A stretch of 7,596 bases of DNA from Methylotenera sp. (GCA_013816325.1 JACDEP010000054.1:5406-13001); one strand, 5' to 3'. Positions 1 to 6,836 are shown, counted from the first letter of the stretch. Notes: generated by a model from the letters alone, not told the origin. Numbers and translations: made by a program.

Positions 1-939
1 ATTGATAATATGCTGCGCTAAGGATTCTGCATCTCGCAAGCCTACGTTAAACCCTTGGCCAGCCACCGGGTGCATTGTTTGTGCAGCATTGCCAATCACA
101 ACAATATGCTCCATCTCAGTGGCAGATAAATGCGACATCTTTAATGGAAAACAAATACGCTTTTCTACGCTCAGGAACTTACCTACCCTGTCACCGAATT
201 GCTGGTGGAATTTTTCTAAAAAGTCTGAATCATTCAATGTGAGCAAAGGTGCTATCAATTCTTTTTTACCCGTCCAAACCAATGAAAAATTACGTTCGCC
301 ATTGGGTAGCAATGCGATAGGGCCGTTACTGGTAAAGCGCTCATAAGCTACATTGTTATGAGGGAGTTCTGCAAGTACCTTGGAAATCAAGGCATCATGA
401 CCATATTCTTTAGTTTCGCGCTCCAAGCCAGCTAAATCATCCAGGCTTCTACCGCCATCTGCCAATACCACTAACGCACAGCTTAATGAATGCGGTTTTC
501 GCTGATAACTATAAGTGACTGTAGCTTTATTTCCATCACGTTGAATGCGCTCTGCTGTGGCTTCAAACTCAAAAGTAACATTGGGTTGTTTGCTTAATAC
601 TCGATCAAGTGCTGCGCTAAGCGTGCCATAGGATAATACATAGCCAAGCGCGTCCTGCTTATAATCACTGGCATGCAGCAATGCCCTGCCTATGCTGCCT
701 TTCTGAGATACATGAATGGTATTGATGGCAGTAGCCTGCGCCGCTAAATTAGCCCATAAGTCCAGTTTTTCTAAAATACGTCGACTACCGTATGACAAAG
801 CTAGGGCCCGGTTATCATGATACGCTGCGCCTTGTGGTCGCGCTTCTAGAACTGTCACTGCAATACCCTGCCTAGCCAGTAATAAGGCTAAGACTGAGCC
901 AATCGGTCCACCGCCTATGATGATAATCCTTTTGTCCAT
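1..939 (-). CDS. ubiH: UbiH-like FAD-dependent ubiquinone-biosynthesis monooxygenase, C-terminus cut off by the window edge
   Basis: The ATG at 939 opens 313 codons that stay open to base 1, so the end is missing; E. coli UbiH is about 390 residues, so roughly 75-80 are lost. The N-terminus MDKRIIIIGGGPIG carries the FAD-binding GxGxxG (residues 9-14). An ADG motif lies at 160-162. The family segment ERFTSNGPIALLP is at 200-212, and GNAAQTMHPVAGQGFN at 283-298. The Gln in GNAAQ, where many relatives have His, is what E. coli UbiH has, which favours UbiH over UbiF, UbiI or Coq6. By family knowledge it hydroxylates C1 of 2-polyprenyl-6-methoxyphenol in aerobic ubiquinone synthesis, probably with other Ubi proteins near the inner membrane. 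It starts 7 bp after the pepP stop, with only a weak AGAG upstream, and pepP-ubiH adjacency matches E. coli. The exact regioselectivity within the UbiH/F/I group is inferred. Confidence 0.9.
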   Translation of the reverse strand, partial: MDKRIIIIGGGPIGSVLALLLARQGIAVTVLEARPQGAAYHDNRALALSYGSRRILEKLDLWANLAAQATAINTIHVSQKGSIGRALLHASDYKQDALGYVLSYGTLSAALDRVLSKQPNVTFEFEATAERIQRDGNKATVTYSYQRKPHSLSCALVVLADGGRSLDDLAGLERETKEYGHDALISKVLAELPHNNVAYERFTSNGPIALLPNGERNFSLVWTGKKELIAPLLTLNDSDFLEKFHQQFGDRVGKFLSVEKRICFPLKMSHLSATEMEHIVVIGNAAQTMHPVAGQGFNVGLRDAESLAQHIIN

Positions 940-946
940 ATGGGTA

Positions 947-2299
947 TTAGCTCTGCATCAGCGCTTCAATGTCAGTCACGGTTTTAACCGCTTTTTCTGT
1001 CATCACTTCGCTGCCATCCTGAGTAACTAGCACATCGTCTTCAATCCGAATGCCAATGTTCCAGAAGTGTTCAGGCACATTTTCAGCTGGGCGGATATAA
1101 CAACCGGGCTCTACTGTTAGGGTCATGCCGGGCTCGAGCATACGCCAGTTCTGGCTATTGTTTTTTTGAGTATTGCGTGATTGGTTACTATATTGATACT
1201 CACCGGCATCATGCACATCCAAACCCAGCCAATGTCCGGTGCGATGCATATAAAACTGGCTGTAGGTACCGCTATCAAAAACCGCTTCCTTGCTGCCTTT
1301 GCAAAGCTTTAAATCAATAAATCCTTGGATCAGTACATCCAGCGCAGCTTCATGCGGAGCATTCCAATGGTTCTCGCTATTCACTTTTGCAATGGCCGCA
1401 GCTTGTGCATTCAACACTAACTCATACACATCTTTCTGCACGGCGCTAAATTTTCCGTTAATTGGAAAAGTGCGTGTGATATCAGAGGCATAACCCTCTA
1501 GCTCGCAACCCGCGTCAATCAACAATAAATCGCCATCGTTCAATTTGGCATTATTTGCGTTGTAATGCAGGGTGCAAGCGTTGGCACCCCCTGCAACGAT
1601 GCTGGTGTAAGCCGGGGATTGTGCACCGTTACGGTAAAACTCATGCAAGAATTCAGCTTCCATTTCATATTCCATCATGCCCGGACGCGTGAATTTCATG
1701 GCACGGTTATGCGCAGCAGCTGCAATATTGGCCGACTTGCGCATAATATTTTGTTCATAGAGCGATTTATATAAGCGCATCTCATCAATCAATTTACACA
1801 CATCAGAAATGTCATCCGGTACGCCGACGCCATTCCTGACCTGATTACGTAAGGTATTTAACCAACTTGTTACACGCGCATCCCATGAAGCATTCTCACC
1901 TAAGCTGAAATAAAGTTTGGGTTGATTCGCCAGCAGCTTCAATACTGTCGCATCTAATTCATTGATGGAATAAGCTTCATCAAAACCGAAAGCATCGCGG
2001 GCAGCATCGGCCCCATACCGAAAGCCATCCCATATTTCACGCTCCAAGTCTTTATCCCGACAGAATAGAATGCTTTTATTTTGTTTGCCAGCGACCAGTA
2101 ACACCACGGATTCAGGTTCTTTAAACCCTGTCAGGTAATAAAAGTAGCTATCGAACCGGTATGGGTAGTGGCTATCCCGATTGCGCACCGTTTCTGGCGA
2201 GGTAGGAATAATCGCCAATCCTTCACCCATCGCCTGCGTTAATTTTATGCGGCGTTGCTGGAATTCGCTGGTATTAAATGATGCGAAGGAATCAATCAT
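947..2299 (-). CDS. pepP: Xaa-Pro aminopeptidase (aminopeptidase P), M24B family
   Basis: This 450-residue protein is close to the roughly 440 of E. coli PepP, a cytosolic dinuclear Mn enzyme that removes an N-terminal residue preceding proline. The N-terminal AMPP domain covers about 5-140, with YPYRFDSYFYYLTGFKEPE at 45-63. The C-terminal pita-bread domain follows. All five metal ligands can be placed: D262 (LLIDAG), D273 (ASDITRTFP), H356 (HRTGHWLGLDVHD), E397 (TVEPGCY) and E420 (GIRIEDD). H245 (TLHYNAN) and H363 match further active-site histidines. The reading frame is open upstream to an ATG at 2392, but that would overlap murU by about 75 bp. The ATG at 2299 gives MIDSFASFNTSEFQQRR, which aligns with the E. 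coli N-terminus, and leaves a 17-bp gap after murU. Its Shine-Dalgarno is weak (AAGAAAA). Between H363 and E397 there is a 12-residue Asn/Gln/Ser-rich insertion relative to E. coli. Confidence 0.95.
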   Translation of the reverse strand: MIDSFASFNTSEFQQRRIKLTQAMGEGLAIIPTSPETVRNRDSHYPYRFDSYFYYLTGFKEPESVVLLVAGKQNKSILFCRDKDLEREIWDGFRYGADAARDAFGFDEAYSINELDATVLKLLANQPKLYFSLGENASWDARVTSWLNTLRNQVRNGVGVPDDISDVCKLIDEMRLYKSLYEQNIMRKSANIAAAAHNRAMKFTRPGMMEYEMEAEFLHEFYRNGAQSPAYTSIVAGGANACTLHYNANNAKLNDGDLLLIDAGCELEGYASDITRTFPINGKFSAVQKDVYELVLNAQAAAIAKVNSENHWNAPHEAALDVLIQGFIDLKLCKGSKEAVFDSGTYSQFYMHRTGHWLGLDVHDAGEYQYSNQSRNTQKNNSQNWRMLEPGMTLTVEPGCYIRPAENVPEHFWNIGIRIEDDVLVTQDGSEVMTEKAVKTVTDIEALMQS

Positions 2300-2316
2300 T
2301 CGATTTTTCTTTTTAA

Positions 2317-3000
2317 TTATGATGAATAGTGATGTTTTAATAATTCTTTGTTTAACGCTTGCAAACGCTCTGGCGTACCAATATCCCGCCACTCCCCTTC
2401 ATAATGCTCTGCCGTTAAACGTTCATTTAAGATAGCACTTTTAAGCAATGGCGCCAGCTTGGCAGATTGACCAGGTACTACATCAGCAAATAAATCAGGA
2501 TGGTAAATGCCCACACCGGAAAAAGTCATTTTGCTTGCACCTTCCAGCTGTAATCTACCTTTCGAATTCGAATACGCAAAGTCCCCCTGTGGATGCTGAA
2601 GCGGGTTATTGACCATGACAAGATGCGCTAAATTTGGCGTTTGTAGTTTCAGCGTTGCAAAATCCATTTCGGTAAATATGTCGCCATTTACCACAAGGAA
2701 TGCTTCTTCACCTAGCAAATGCAGCGCATTGGCAATACCCCCTGCCGTTTCTAAAGCCACCTTTTCCGAAGAGTATTGGATAGACACGCCCCAATGCTCG
2801 CCGTTCCCCAACGTCTGCTCTATCTGTTGGCCTAGGTGTGCGTGATTAATCACTATCTCTTTAAAACCGGCTATCGCTAATCTTTCCAAGTGCCATATAA
2901 TCAGCGGCTTGCCACCCACTTTTAATAAAGGTTTGGGAGTAAAGTCAGTAAGCGGACGCATGCGGTCACCACGACCTGCGGCTAGGATCATCGCACGCAT
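2317..3000 (-). CDS. murU: MurU, N-acetylmuramate alpha-1-phosphate uridylyltransferase
   Basis: This is a 227-residue sugar-phosphate nucleotidyltransferase, the usual MurU length (about 223 in Pseudomonas putida). The N-terminal signature LAAGRGDRMRPLT (6-18) is followed by TPKPLL (21-26), where K23 is the conserved lysine. ETAGG is at 84-88, NGDIF at 105-109 with D107 as the probable Mg ligand, and WRDIGTPERL at 204-213 holds the second probable Mg Asp, D206. By family knowledge it joins MurNAc-alpha-1-P to UTP, giving UDP-MurNAc in the cytoplasm and returning recycled wall sugar to peptidoglycan synthesis. AmgK upstream makes its substrate, and the pairing is what separates MurU from glucose-1-phosphate nucleotidyltransferases. 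The frame also offers GTG at 3006 and TTG at 3003, but ATG at 3000 gives the family N-terminus MRAMILAAG. No Shine-Dalgarno precedes this ATG; instead it overlaps the stop of a 25-codon ORF (TGATG), suggesting translational coupling. Confidence 0.93.
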   Translation of the reverse strand: MRAMILAAGRGDRMRPLTDFTPKPLLKVGGKPLIIWHLERLAIAGFKEIVINHAHLGQQIEQTLGNGEHWGVSIQYSSEKVALETAGGIANALHLLGEEAFLVVNGDIFTEMDFATLKLQTPNLAHLVMVNNPLQHPQGDFAYSNSKGRLQLEGASKMTFSGVGIYHPDLFADVVPGQSAKLAPLLKSAILNERLTAEHYEGEWRDIGTPERLQALNKELLKHHYSS

Positions 3001-3077
3001 CAACACGTTTTATGAGCGATTCGCAGTGTTGCGTGTTCGCTCATCCATTGCCAATAAATCATATATGTTTTTTTCAT
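3000..3077 (-). CDS. Possible 25-codon leader ORF translationally coupled to murU
   Basis: This short ORF opens with ATG at 3077 and begins MKKTYMIYWQW. It ends in TGA at 3002-3000, whose A is the first base of the murU ATG. It has a good Shine-Dalgarno, AAGG at 3087-3084, with 6 nt to its ATG, while murU itself has none. That arrangement fits a leader whose translation delivers ribosomes to murU by stop-start reinitiation. The peptide has a lysine pair, then an aromatic stretch with two Trp and two Tyr, and ends in Cys; I recognise no family. It is not a murU extension, because it lies in a different frame with a clean stop. The coordinates and overlap are read directly. That it is translated is inference; an AT-rich 134-bp gap can hold an ORF this size by chance. 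Confidence 0.45.
   Translation of the reverse strand: MKKTYMIYWQWMSEHATLRIAHKTC
3012..3044 (-). repeat. 8-bp perfect inverted repeat just upstream of murU
   Basis: ATGAGCGA at 3012-3019 and TCGCTCAT at 3037-3044 are perfect reverse complements separated by 17 bases. In the leftward transcript they could form a stem-loop ending 11 nt before the murU start. Bases 3032-3037 (CGTGTT) can instead pair with 3002-3007 (AACACG), which lie directly before the murU ATG. That second pairing uses the loop of the first, so the two are either alternatives or a pseudoknot-like arrangement. There is no U-tract, so it is not an intrinsic terminator. The pairings are seen; any regulatory effect is inference. 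Confidence 0.5.
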
Positions 3078-3085
3078 TCTATGCC

Positions 3086-3118
3086 TTAGCGATTCACTGC
3101 ACGACGCTTACGCTTCAT
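3086..3118 (-). other. 10-codon basic mini-ORF in the amgK-murU gap (weak)
   Basis: ATG at 3118 opens a 10-codon frame, MKRKRRAVNR, ending in TAA at 3088-3086. The stop overlaps the AAGG Shine-Dalgarno of the 25-codon ORF that follows, so a ribosome ending here would sit on that site. It has no well-spaced Shine-Dalgarno of its own; GAG abuts the ATG directly. It starts 16 nt after the amgK stop. It may be chance and is listed because together with the next ORF it fills nearly all of the 134-bp gap. Confidence 0.2.
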
Positions 3119-3134
3119 CTCATAAAAGTATTGT

Positions 3135-4175
3135 TTATAACTTCAAGAGTTTCTTGTAATTAGCATCAGGGTGATTGTTATCGCCACTCAAGCTATCAAG
3201 CAGGCGCAGCATCGGCCTTAATTCAACATAGCGCTCACACACTTTATGTAAATAGCGCATCACTAAGGGCATGTCTTTCAAATAGCCATCTTTACCGTCA
3301 CGATGGTAAAGACGAGCGAAAATACCCAGTACTTTAATATGCCGCTGCGCACCCATATATTCAAAATCCCTATAGAACTCTGAAAAATCAATGGGCACTG
3401 GCAAACCAGCTTTGCGCGCTTCCTGCCAATAGCGGATTAACCAGTCGATTACCAATTCCTCATCCCATTCGATGTAAGCATCCTTCAGCAAAGACACTAG
3501 GTCATAGGTAATTGCGCCGTAAACCGCATCTTGGAAATCCAGAACACCTGGATTCAGACCAGTTTCACTACCACATACCATCAAATTACGTGAATGGTAA
3601 TCTCGATGCACGTAGACCTGAGCTTGCGCCAGGATATTATTGTTCAATAATTCAAAAGTCTTTTGTAATATAGCTTGCTGATTATCATCAATCGTCACAT
3701 TTAAATGTTTGGCAATATACCAGTCAGTGAAGAGCTGCATCTCGCGTGTCAACAAAGCTGCATCGTAATCAGGCAGCACTCCTTTCTTGCTTGCGCGCTG
3801 CAATTTAATCAATGCCATATTGGCATCGTGATATAAAGCAGAAGCATTATCCCTATTCAGTTGGCTTACGTAAGTAATATCACCCAAATCGGTTAGCAAT
3901 AGATACCCACGTGTTAAGTCCTGCGCGATGACTTTAGGCACATTCAAACCTGCTTCACCAAATATTCCAGCGACCTGCACAAACGGTGCACAGTTTTCCT
4001 GGGGCGGTGGCGCATCCATCGCAATCAAAGTTTGATCAGCAAAATGTACCCTGAAATAACGTCTGAAACTTGCGTCGGCAGAAGCTGCTGTTAATGTAAA
4101 TTCCGATTGCTGGAAGTCATTTTTTAATATGGAACTCAACCAGTCATGAAGTTGTTGTTGTCTATTGTCTAGCAC
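3135..4175 (-). CDS. amgK: AmgK, N-acetylmuramate/N-acetylglucosamine anomeric kinase (aminoglycoside phosphotransferase fold)
   Basis: This 346-residue protein has the APH/choline-kinase fold. The N-lobe includes ADASFRRYFRV (33-43) and the LLLTDLGD hinge region (92-99). The catalytic loop HRDYHSRNL (190-198) supplies base D192 and metal ligand N197, and VLDFQDAVYG (211-220) supplies the DFG-like Asp D213. By family knowledge AmgK uses ATP to phosphorylate the C1 hydroxyl of MurNAc or GlcNAc, feeding MurU and bypassing the early, fosfomycin-sensitive steps of UDP-MurNAc synthesis. Adjacency to murU and to a divergent lptD matches the Pseudomonas arrangement and is the main reason to prefer AmgK over a generic phosphotransferase. 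The start is GTG at 4175: an in-frame TGA lies only two codons upstream, an AGGA sits 7 nt before it, and the next in-frame Met is residue 53. It is the first gene of the leftward unit. Confidence 0.92.
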   Translation of the reverse strand: MLDNRQQQLHDWLSSILKNDFQQSEFTLTAASADASFRRYFRVHFADQTLIAMDAPPPQENCAPFVQVAGIFGEAGLNVPKVIAQDLTRGYLLLTDLGDITYVSQLNRDNASALYHDANMALIKLQRASKKGVLPDYDAALLTREMQLFTDWYIAKHLNVTIDDNQQAILQKTFELLNNNILAQAQVYVHRDYHSRNLMVCGSETGLNPGVLDFQDAVYGAITYDLVSLLKDAYIEWDEELVIDWLIRYWQEARKAGLPVPIDFSEFYRDFEYMGAQRHIKVLGIFARLYHRDGKDGYLKDMPLVMRYLHKVCERYVELRPMLRLLDSLSGDNNHPDANYKKLLKL

Positions 4176-4182
4176 TGCTCAA

Positions 4183-4186
4183 TCCT
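4183..4186 (-). promoter_or_regulatory. Shine-Dalgarno AGGA fixing the GTG start of amgK
   Basis: On the minus strand AGGA is followed by seven bases (TTGAGCA) and then GTG at 4175. This is the best ribosome-binding site in the leftward unit and supports GTG initiation. Confidence 0.7.
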
Positions 4187-4199
4187 GAAGTGATGTGTA

Positions 4200-4230
4200 A
4201 TTATACGACGCTAATTATATAGTGCTCACC
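4200..4230 (-). promoter_or_regulatory. Probable promoter of amgK-murU-pepP-ubiH, with two overlapping -10 candidates
   Basis: Two perfect TATAAT hexamers read on the minus strand, at 4205-4200 and 4219-4214. They would place transcript starts near 4193 and 4207, leaving leaders of roughly 18 and 32 nt before the GTG. The upstream hexamer at 17-bp spacing from the nearer one is TGAGCA, a poor -35 with three matches to TTGACA. No good -35 was found for the other. An extended -10 candidate, TGATATAAC, lies farther up at 4287-4279. Which is used cannot be decided from sequence. Confidence 0.5.
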
Positions 4231-4331
4231 GCTGAAAAATGCAGCCAAAACTTTATCTTTATGGAAACATCTGTTGATGTTATATCATGCACATAGTGAT
4301 TTTTTGATTGCCAAAAAGCCCAATTTATGCG

Positions 4332-4350
4332 ATTTTATCATTGATAAAAT
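4332..4350. promoter_or_regulatory. Perfect 19-bp palindrome overlapping the lptD -35, possible operator
   Basis: ATTTTATCA, a central T, then TGATAAAAT form a perfect 9-1-9 inverted repeat. Its right half covers the -35 hexamer TTGATA (4341-4346) of the lptD promoter. A dimeric repressor bound here would block polymerase. It does not resemble the Fur box beyond its 9-1-9 form, and it is not an FNR site (TTGAT-N4-ATCAA). A palindrome in AT-rich DNA can be fortuitous. Confidence 0.45.
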
Positions 4351-4369
4351 AAAACAGTTTGCCTATATA
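4341..4369 (+). promoter_or_regulatory. Sigma70-type promoter of lptD
   Basis: TTGATA at 4341-4346 and TATATA at 4364-4369 are separated by exactly 17 bp, each close to consensus. Transcription would start near 4376, giving a leader of about 47 nt before the lptD ATG. A GCGGA at 4412-4416 with six bases to the ATG is the likely lptD ribosome-binding site. Confidence 0.7.
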
Positions 4370-4422
4370 CCCGTGCCCTTGATTTCTCCGTTCATTTCTT
4401 CTCATTTTTCAGCGGAATTTTC

Positions 4423-6831
4423 ATGCTGAAGAGTCGTTTCCTCACGGGTTTTACCGCCATTTTCCTGATGTTTAGTTTGCGCGCGCAAGCCGATAGCGAA
4501 AGTATCGCTGTGGATGAAGCGTCTAATGAAGCAATTACTATTGAAGGTGACAAATTAGAATTGCATCTCGATAGACAAATGCGCTCCATTGGAAATGCCT
4601 CTATCCACCGAGGTAAGCAGGATGTTTATGGCGATATCATAGATTACAACGTAGAAAACGATGAGCTACACGTCACTGGCAATGTAAAGATTGAAGTCGG
4701 CGGCGCGACACTATCAGGACCTGACTTACGCATGCATCTTTCAGAAAGCATAGGCGAAATGCGGGATGCATCTATTGTCATCATCCAGCCAGCCAAGCCA
4801 GATCCTTTGAAAAATGGCAATGATATTACATCGACGGATTCTGAAAGATTATCAAAAAAGCTTAGTACCTTACCAAATGAACGTCTAGGCGATAACAACT
4901 ACTTAGATAGCTCGGAATTTAATTCCCAACAAGACGGCATGCAAGACGCTTTAGCTAGCTCTGGACATAGATCTACGCACTCACGCGCAGATGCTAAAGC
5001 TATATTTTTTGAAGGCCAAGACAAGAAGCGTTTGGAAAATGCCCGCTTTACCACTTGCGAAGCCGGTGTTGATGACTGGTATATCAAGGCTAAAAAACTG
5101 GAAATTAACGATTTTACCAATTCGGGTACTGCAAAAAACGCCTATATCGAATTCAAAGGGGTGCCTTTACTTTATACCCCATGGTTAAGTTTTTCATTCA
5201 ATAACCAGCGTAAAAGCGGCCTACTGGCACCGACTTTTGGTAGCACCAGCCAGAGCGGCTTTGAATTAACCACGCCTTTTTACTGGAATATTTCACCTAA
5301 CATGGATGCAACTTTAGCCACCAGGGTCCTCAGTAAACGGGGTATCCAGCTTCAAGGTGAATTTCGCTACTTAGAAGACACCTTTTCTGGTACCGATAGT
5401 ATCGAATATTTACCTAATGACAATCAAACCAGTGAAAACCGGTATTACGCAAATTTGAAACATCAGCAAACTTTTGGTAACGGCTGGGCAGCCGGTTATG
5501 CGTTGGAAAAAGTTTCCGACGATCAGTACTTCTCTGAACTATCCACCCGCATTACCACCACTAGTCGCATTAACCTGCCGCAACAATTCAATGTTGATTA
5601 TGGCAGTGACATTTGGTCATTTAATGCAATTGCACAAAAATTCCAAACCTTAGATGGTAAATCTTATCCATATGAACGTTTGCCACAAATGACGCTCAAT
5701 GGCAATAAGGATTATGGCATGTTTAATGCCAATTTATATACGCAAGTCGTTGAATTTGAAAGAAACGCTCAAGCACCCATTGCACCAACCGGCACTCGTA
5801 TTACTTTATACCCCAGCATTAGTCTGCCGATGTATAAACCATACGGCTATATCACTCCTAAATTTGGTATCCATAGCACAACATATAATTTGAACAACAT
5901 CGCAAGTAATCTTGAGTCGCAAAGCCGCACCCTACCTATATTCAGTCTAGATAGCGGGCTATTTTTTGATCGCGACTTTAAAATTGTGAACAGGCCTTAT
6001 ACACAAACTTTCGAGCCCCGCTTGTTTTATGTGTACATTCCTACGCATCAACAATCCAATATCCCGGTATTTGATTCCAGTGATACTGATTTGAACTTTG
6101 CAACTTTATTTAATGAGAACCAATACACAGGCAATGACCGTATCAACAATGCGAACCAAGTGAGCGTGGCATTCACTACACGATTTATCGACAACACTAC
6201 CGGCACGCAAAGACTTTCCGCATCCATAGGTCAACGCTACTACTTTGCGGACCAAGAAGTGACATTACCTGGAGTTGACGCTAGGCAAAGCAATAGCTCC
6301 GATATCATTGCTGGGTTTACTGCTAATTTAAGAACCAGTTGGAATATTGATACTTTCTGGCAGTACAACACGGATGACACGAGTATGGTTCGTAGCACCA
6401 TTACTAGTCGCTACAATCCGGAGCCGGGTAAAGCACTCAATCTAAGCTATAGCTATCGTAAGGACTCATCTACAATTATTAACTCTGTATCTTCACAAAA
6501 TGGTATCGACCAATTCAATATCTCTGCTCAATGGCCACTTAAGCCGGGCTGGTATGGTATTGGCCGCTTTAACTATTCATTGCGTGAAAGTCAGTTGATT
6601 GAATCGCTTGCTGGGGTAGAATACGATGCTGGCTGCTGGCAAGCCCGTGGAGTAATTCAACGGGTGACTACTGCAACTGCGGAAGCTAACTATGCGCTAT
6701 TCTTCCAGCTTGAGCTTGGCGGCTTGGCTTCGATAGGCGCCAATCCTCTGAATGTAATTAAACGTAGTGTTCCGGGTTATGTCAGTTCTGGCCTAATCCC
6801 TGAAAATCATCAACAACCTTATTCCGAGTAA
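4423..6831 (+). CDS. lptD: LptD, outer-membrane LPS-assembly beta-barrel protein
   Basis: At 802 residues it has the family size (E. coli 784). A Sec signal peptide runs from MLKSRF through a hydrophobic core to AQA, with likely cleavage after A23. The periplasmic LptA-like jellyroll follows (about 38-260), including TTCEAGVDDWYIKAKKL at 210-226. The barrel then opens with KSGLLAPTFGSTSQSGFEL (264-282) and PFYWNISPNMDATL (285-298), both LptD signatures, and the protein ends with NPLNVIKRSVPGY (774-786). By family knowledge it forms a complex with the lipoprotein LptE and inserts LPS into the outer leaflet. Only two cysteines exist, C212 and C738, matching E. coli C173 and C725; the partners of C31 and C724 are absent. 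Residues about 122-188 are a polar, low-complexity insertion in the jellyroll that E. coli lacks. The surA start lies 5 bp downstream, so the two are probably co-transcribed and coupled. A promoter and Shine-Dalgarno support the ATG at 4423. Confidence 0.97.
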   Translation: MLKSRFLTGFTAIFLMFSLRAQADSESIAVDEASNEAITIEGDKLELHLDRQMRSIGNASIHRGKQDVYGDIIDYNVENDELHVTGNVKIEVGGATLSGPDLRMHLSESIGEMRDASIVIIQPAKPDPLKNGNDITSTDSERLSKKLSTLPNERLGDNNYLDSSEFNSQQDGMQDALASSGHRSTHSRADAKAIFFEGQDKKRLENARFTTCEAGVDDWYIKAKKLEINDFTNSGTAKNAYIEFKGVPLLYTPWLSFSFNNQRKSGLLAPTFGSTSQSGFELTTPFYWNISPNMDATLATRVLSKRGIQLQGEFRYLEDTFSGTDSIEYLPNDNQTSENRYYANLKHQQTFGNGWAAGYALEKVSDDQYFSELSTRITTTSRINLPQQFNVDYGSDIWSFNAIAQKFQTLDGKSYPYERLPQMTLNGNKDYGMFNANLYTQVVEFERNAQAPIAPTGTRITLYPSISLPMYKPYGYITPKFGIHSTTYNLNNIASNLESQSRTLPIFSLDSGLFFDRDFKIVNRPYTQTFEPRLFYVYIPTHQQSNIPVFDSSDTDLNFATLFNENQYTGNDRINNANQVSVAFTTRFIDNTTGTQRLSASIGQRYYFADQEVTLPGVDARQSNSSDIIAGFTANLRTSWNIDTFWQYNTDDTSMVRSTITSRYNPEPGKALNLSYSYRKDSSTIINSVSSQNGIDQFNISAQWPLKPGWYGIGRFNYSLRESQLIESLAGVEYDAGCWQARGVIQRVTTATAEANYALFFQLELGGLASIGANPLNVIKRSVPGYVSSGLIPENHQQPYSE

Positions 6832-6836
6832 TTATT

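Noticed and set aside
2..346. 114-codon plus-strand ORF at the left edge
   Set aside because: It is antisense to the strongly recognisable UbiH reading frame, which contains the FAD motifs; its translation looks like no protein family.
2300..2392. Longer PepP starting at 2392
   Set aside because: It would add 31 residues unlike the family N-terminus and overlap the murU coding region; ATG at 2299 aligns with E. coli PepP.
3078..3110. Promoter for murU inside the amgK-murU gap
   Set aside because: A TAGAAT-like -10 exists just before the 25-codon ORF, but no acceptable -35 lies at 16-18 bp spacing, and the leftward genes fit one unit.
3140..3160. CAAGA-AAC-TCTTG hairpin at the end of amgK as a terminator
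   Set aside because: The stem is only 5 bp, lies inside the last amgK codons, and is not followed by a U-tract on the leftward transcript.
4301..4317. TTTTTG-ATTGC-CAAAAA inverted repeat in the divergent region
   Set aside because: The stem is almost all A/T, weak, and not placed as a terminator of either divergent unit; it is likely chance in AT-rich DNA. The nearby IHF-like match lacks the consensus TTR half.
4392..4589. Minus-strand ORF over the lptD start
   Set aside because: It overlaps the lptD signal peptide and promoter leader, has no ribosome-binding site, and is explained as a shadow.
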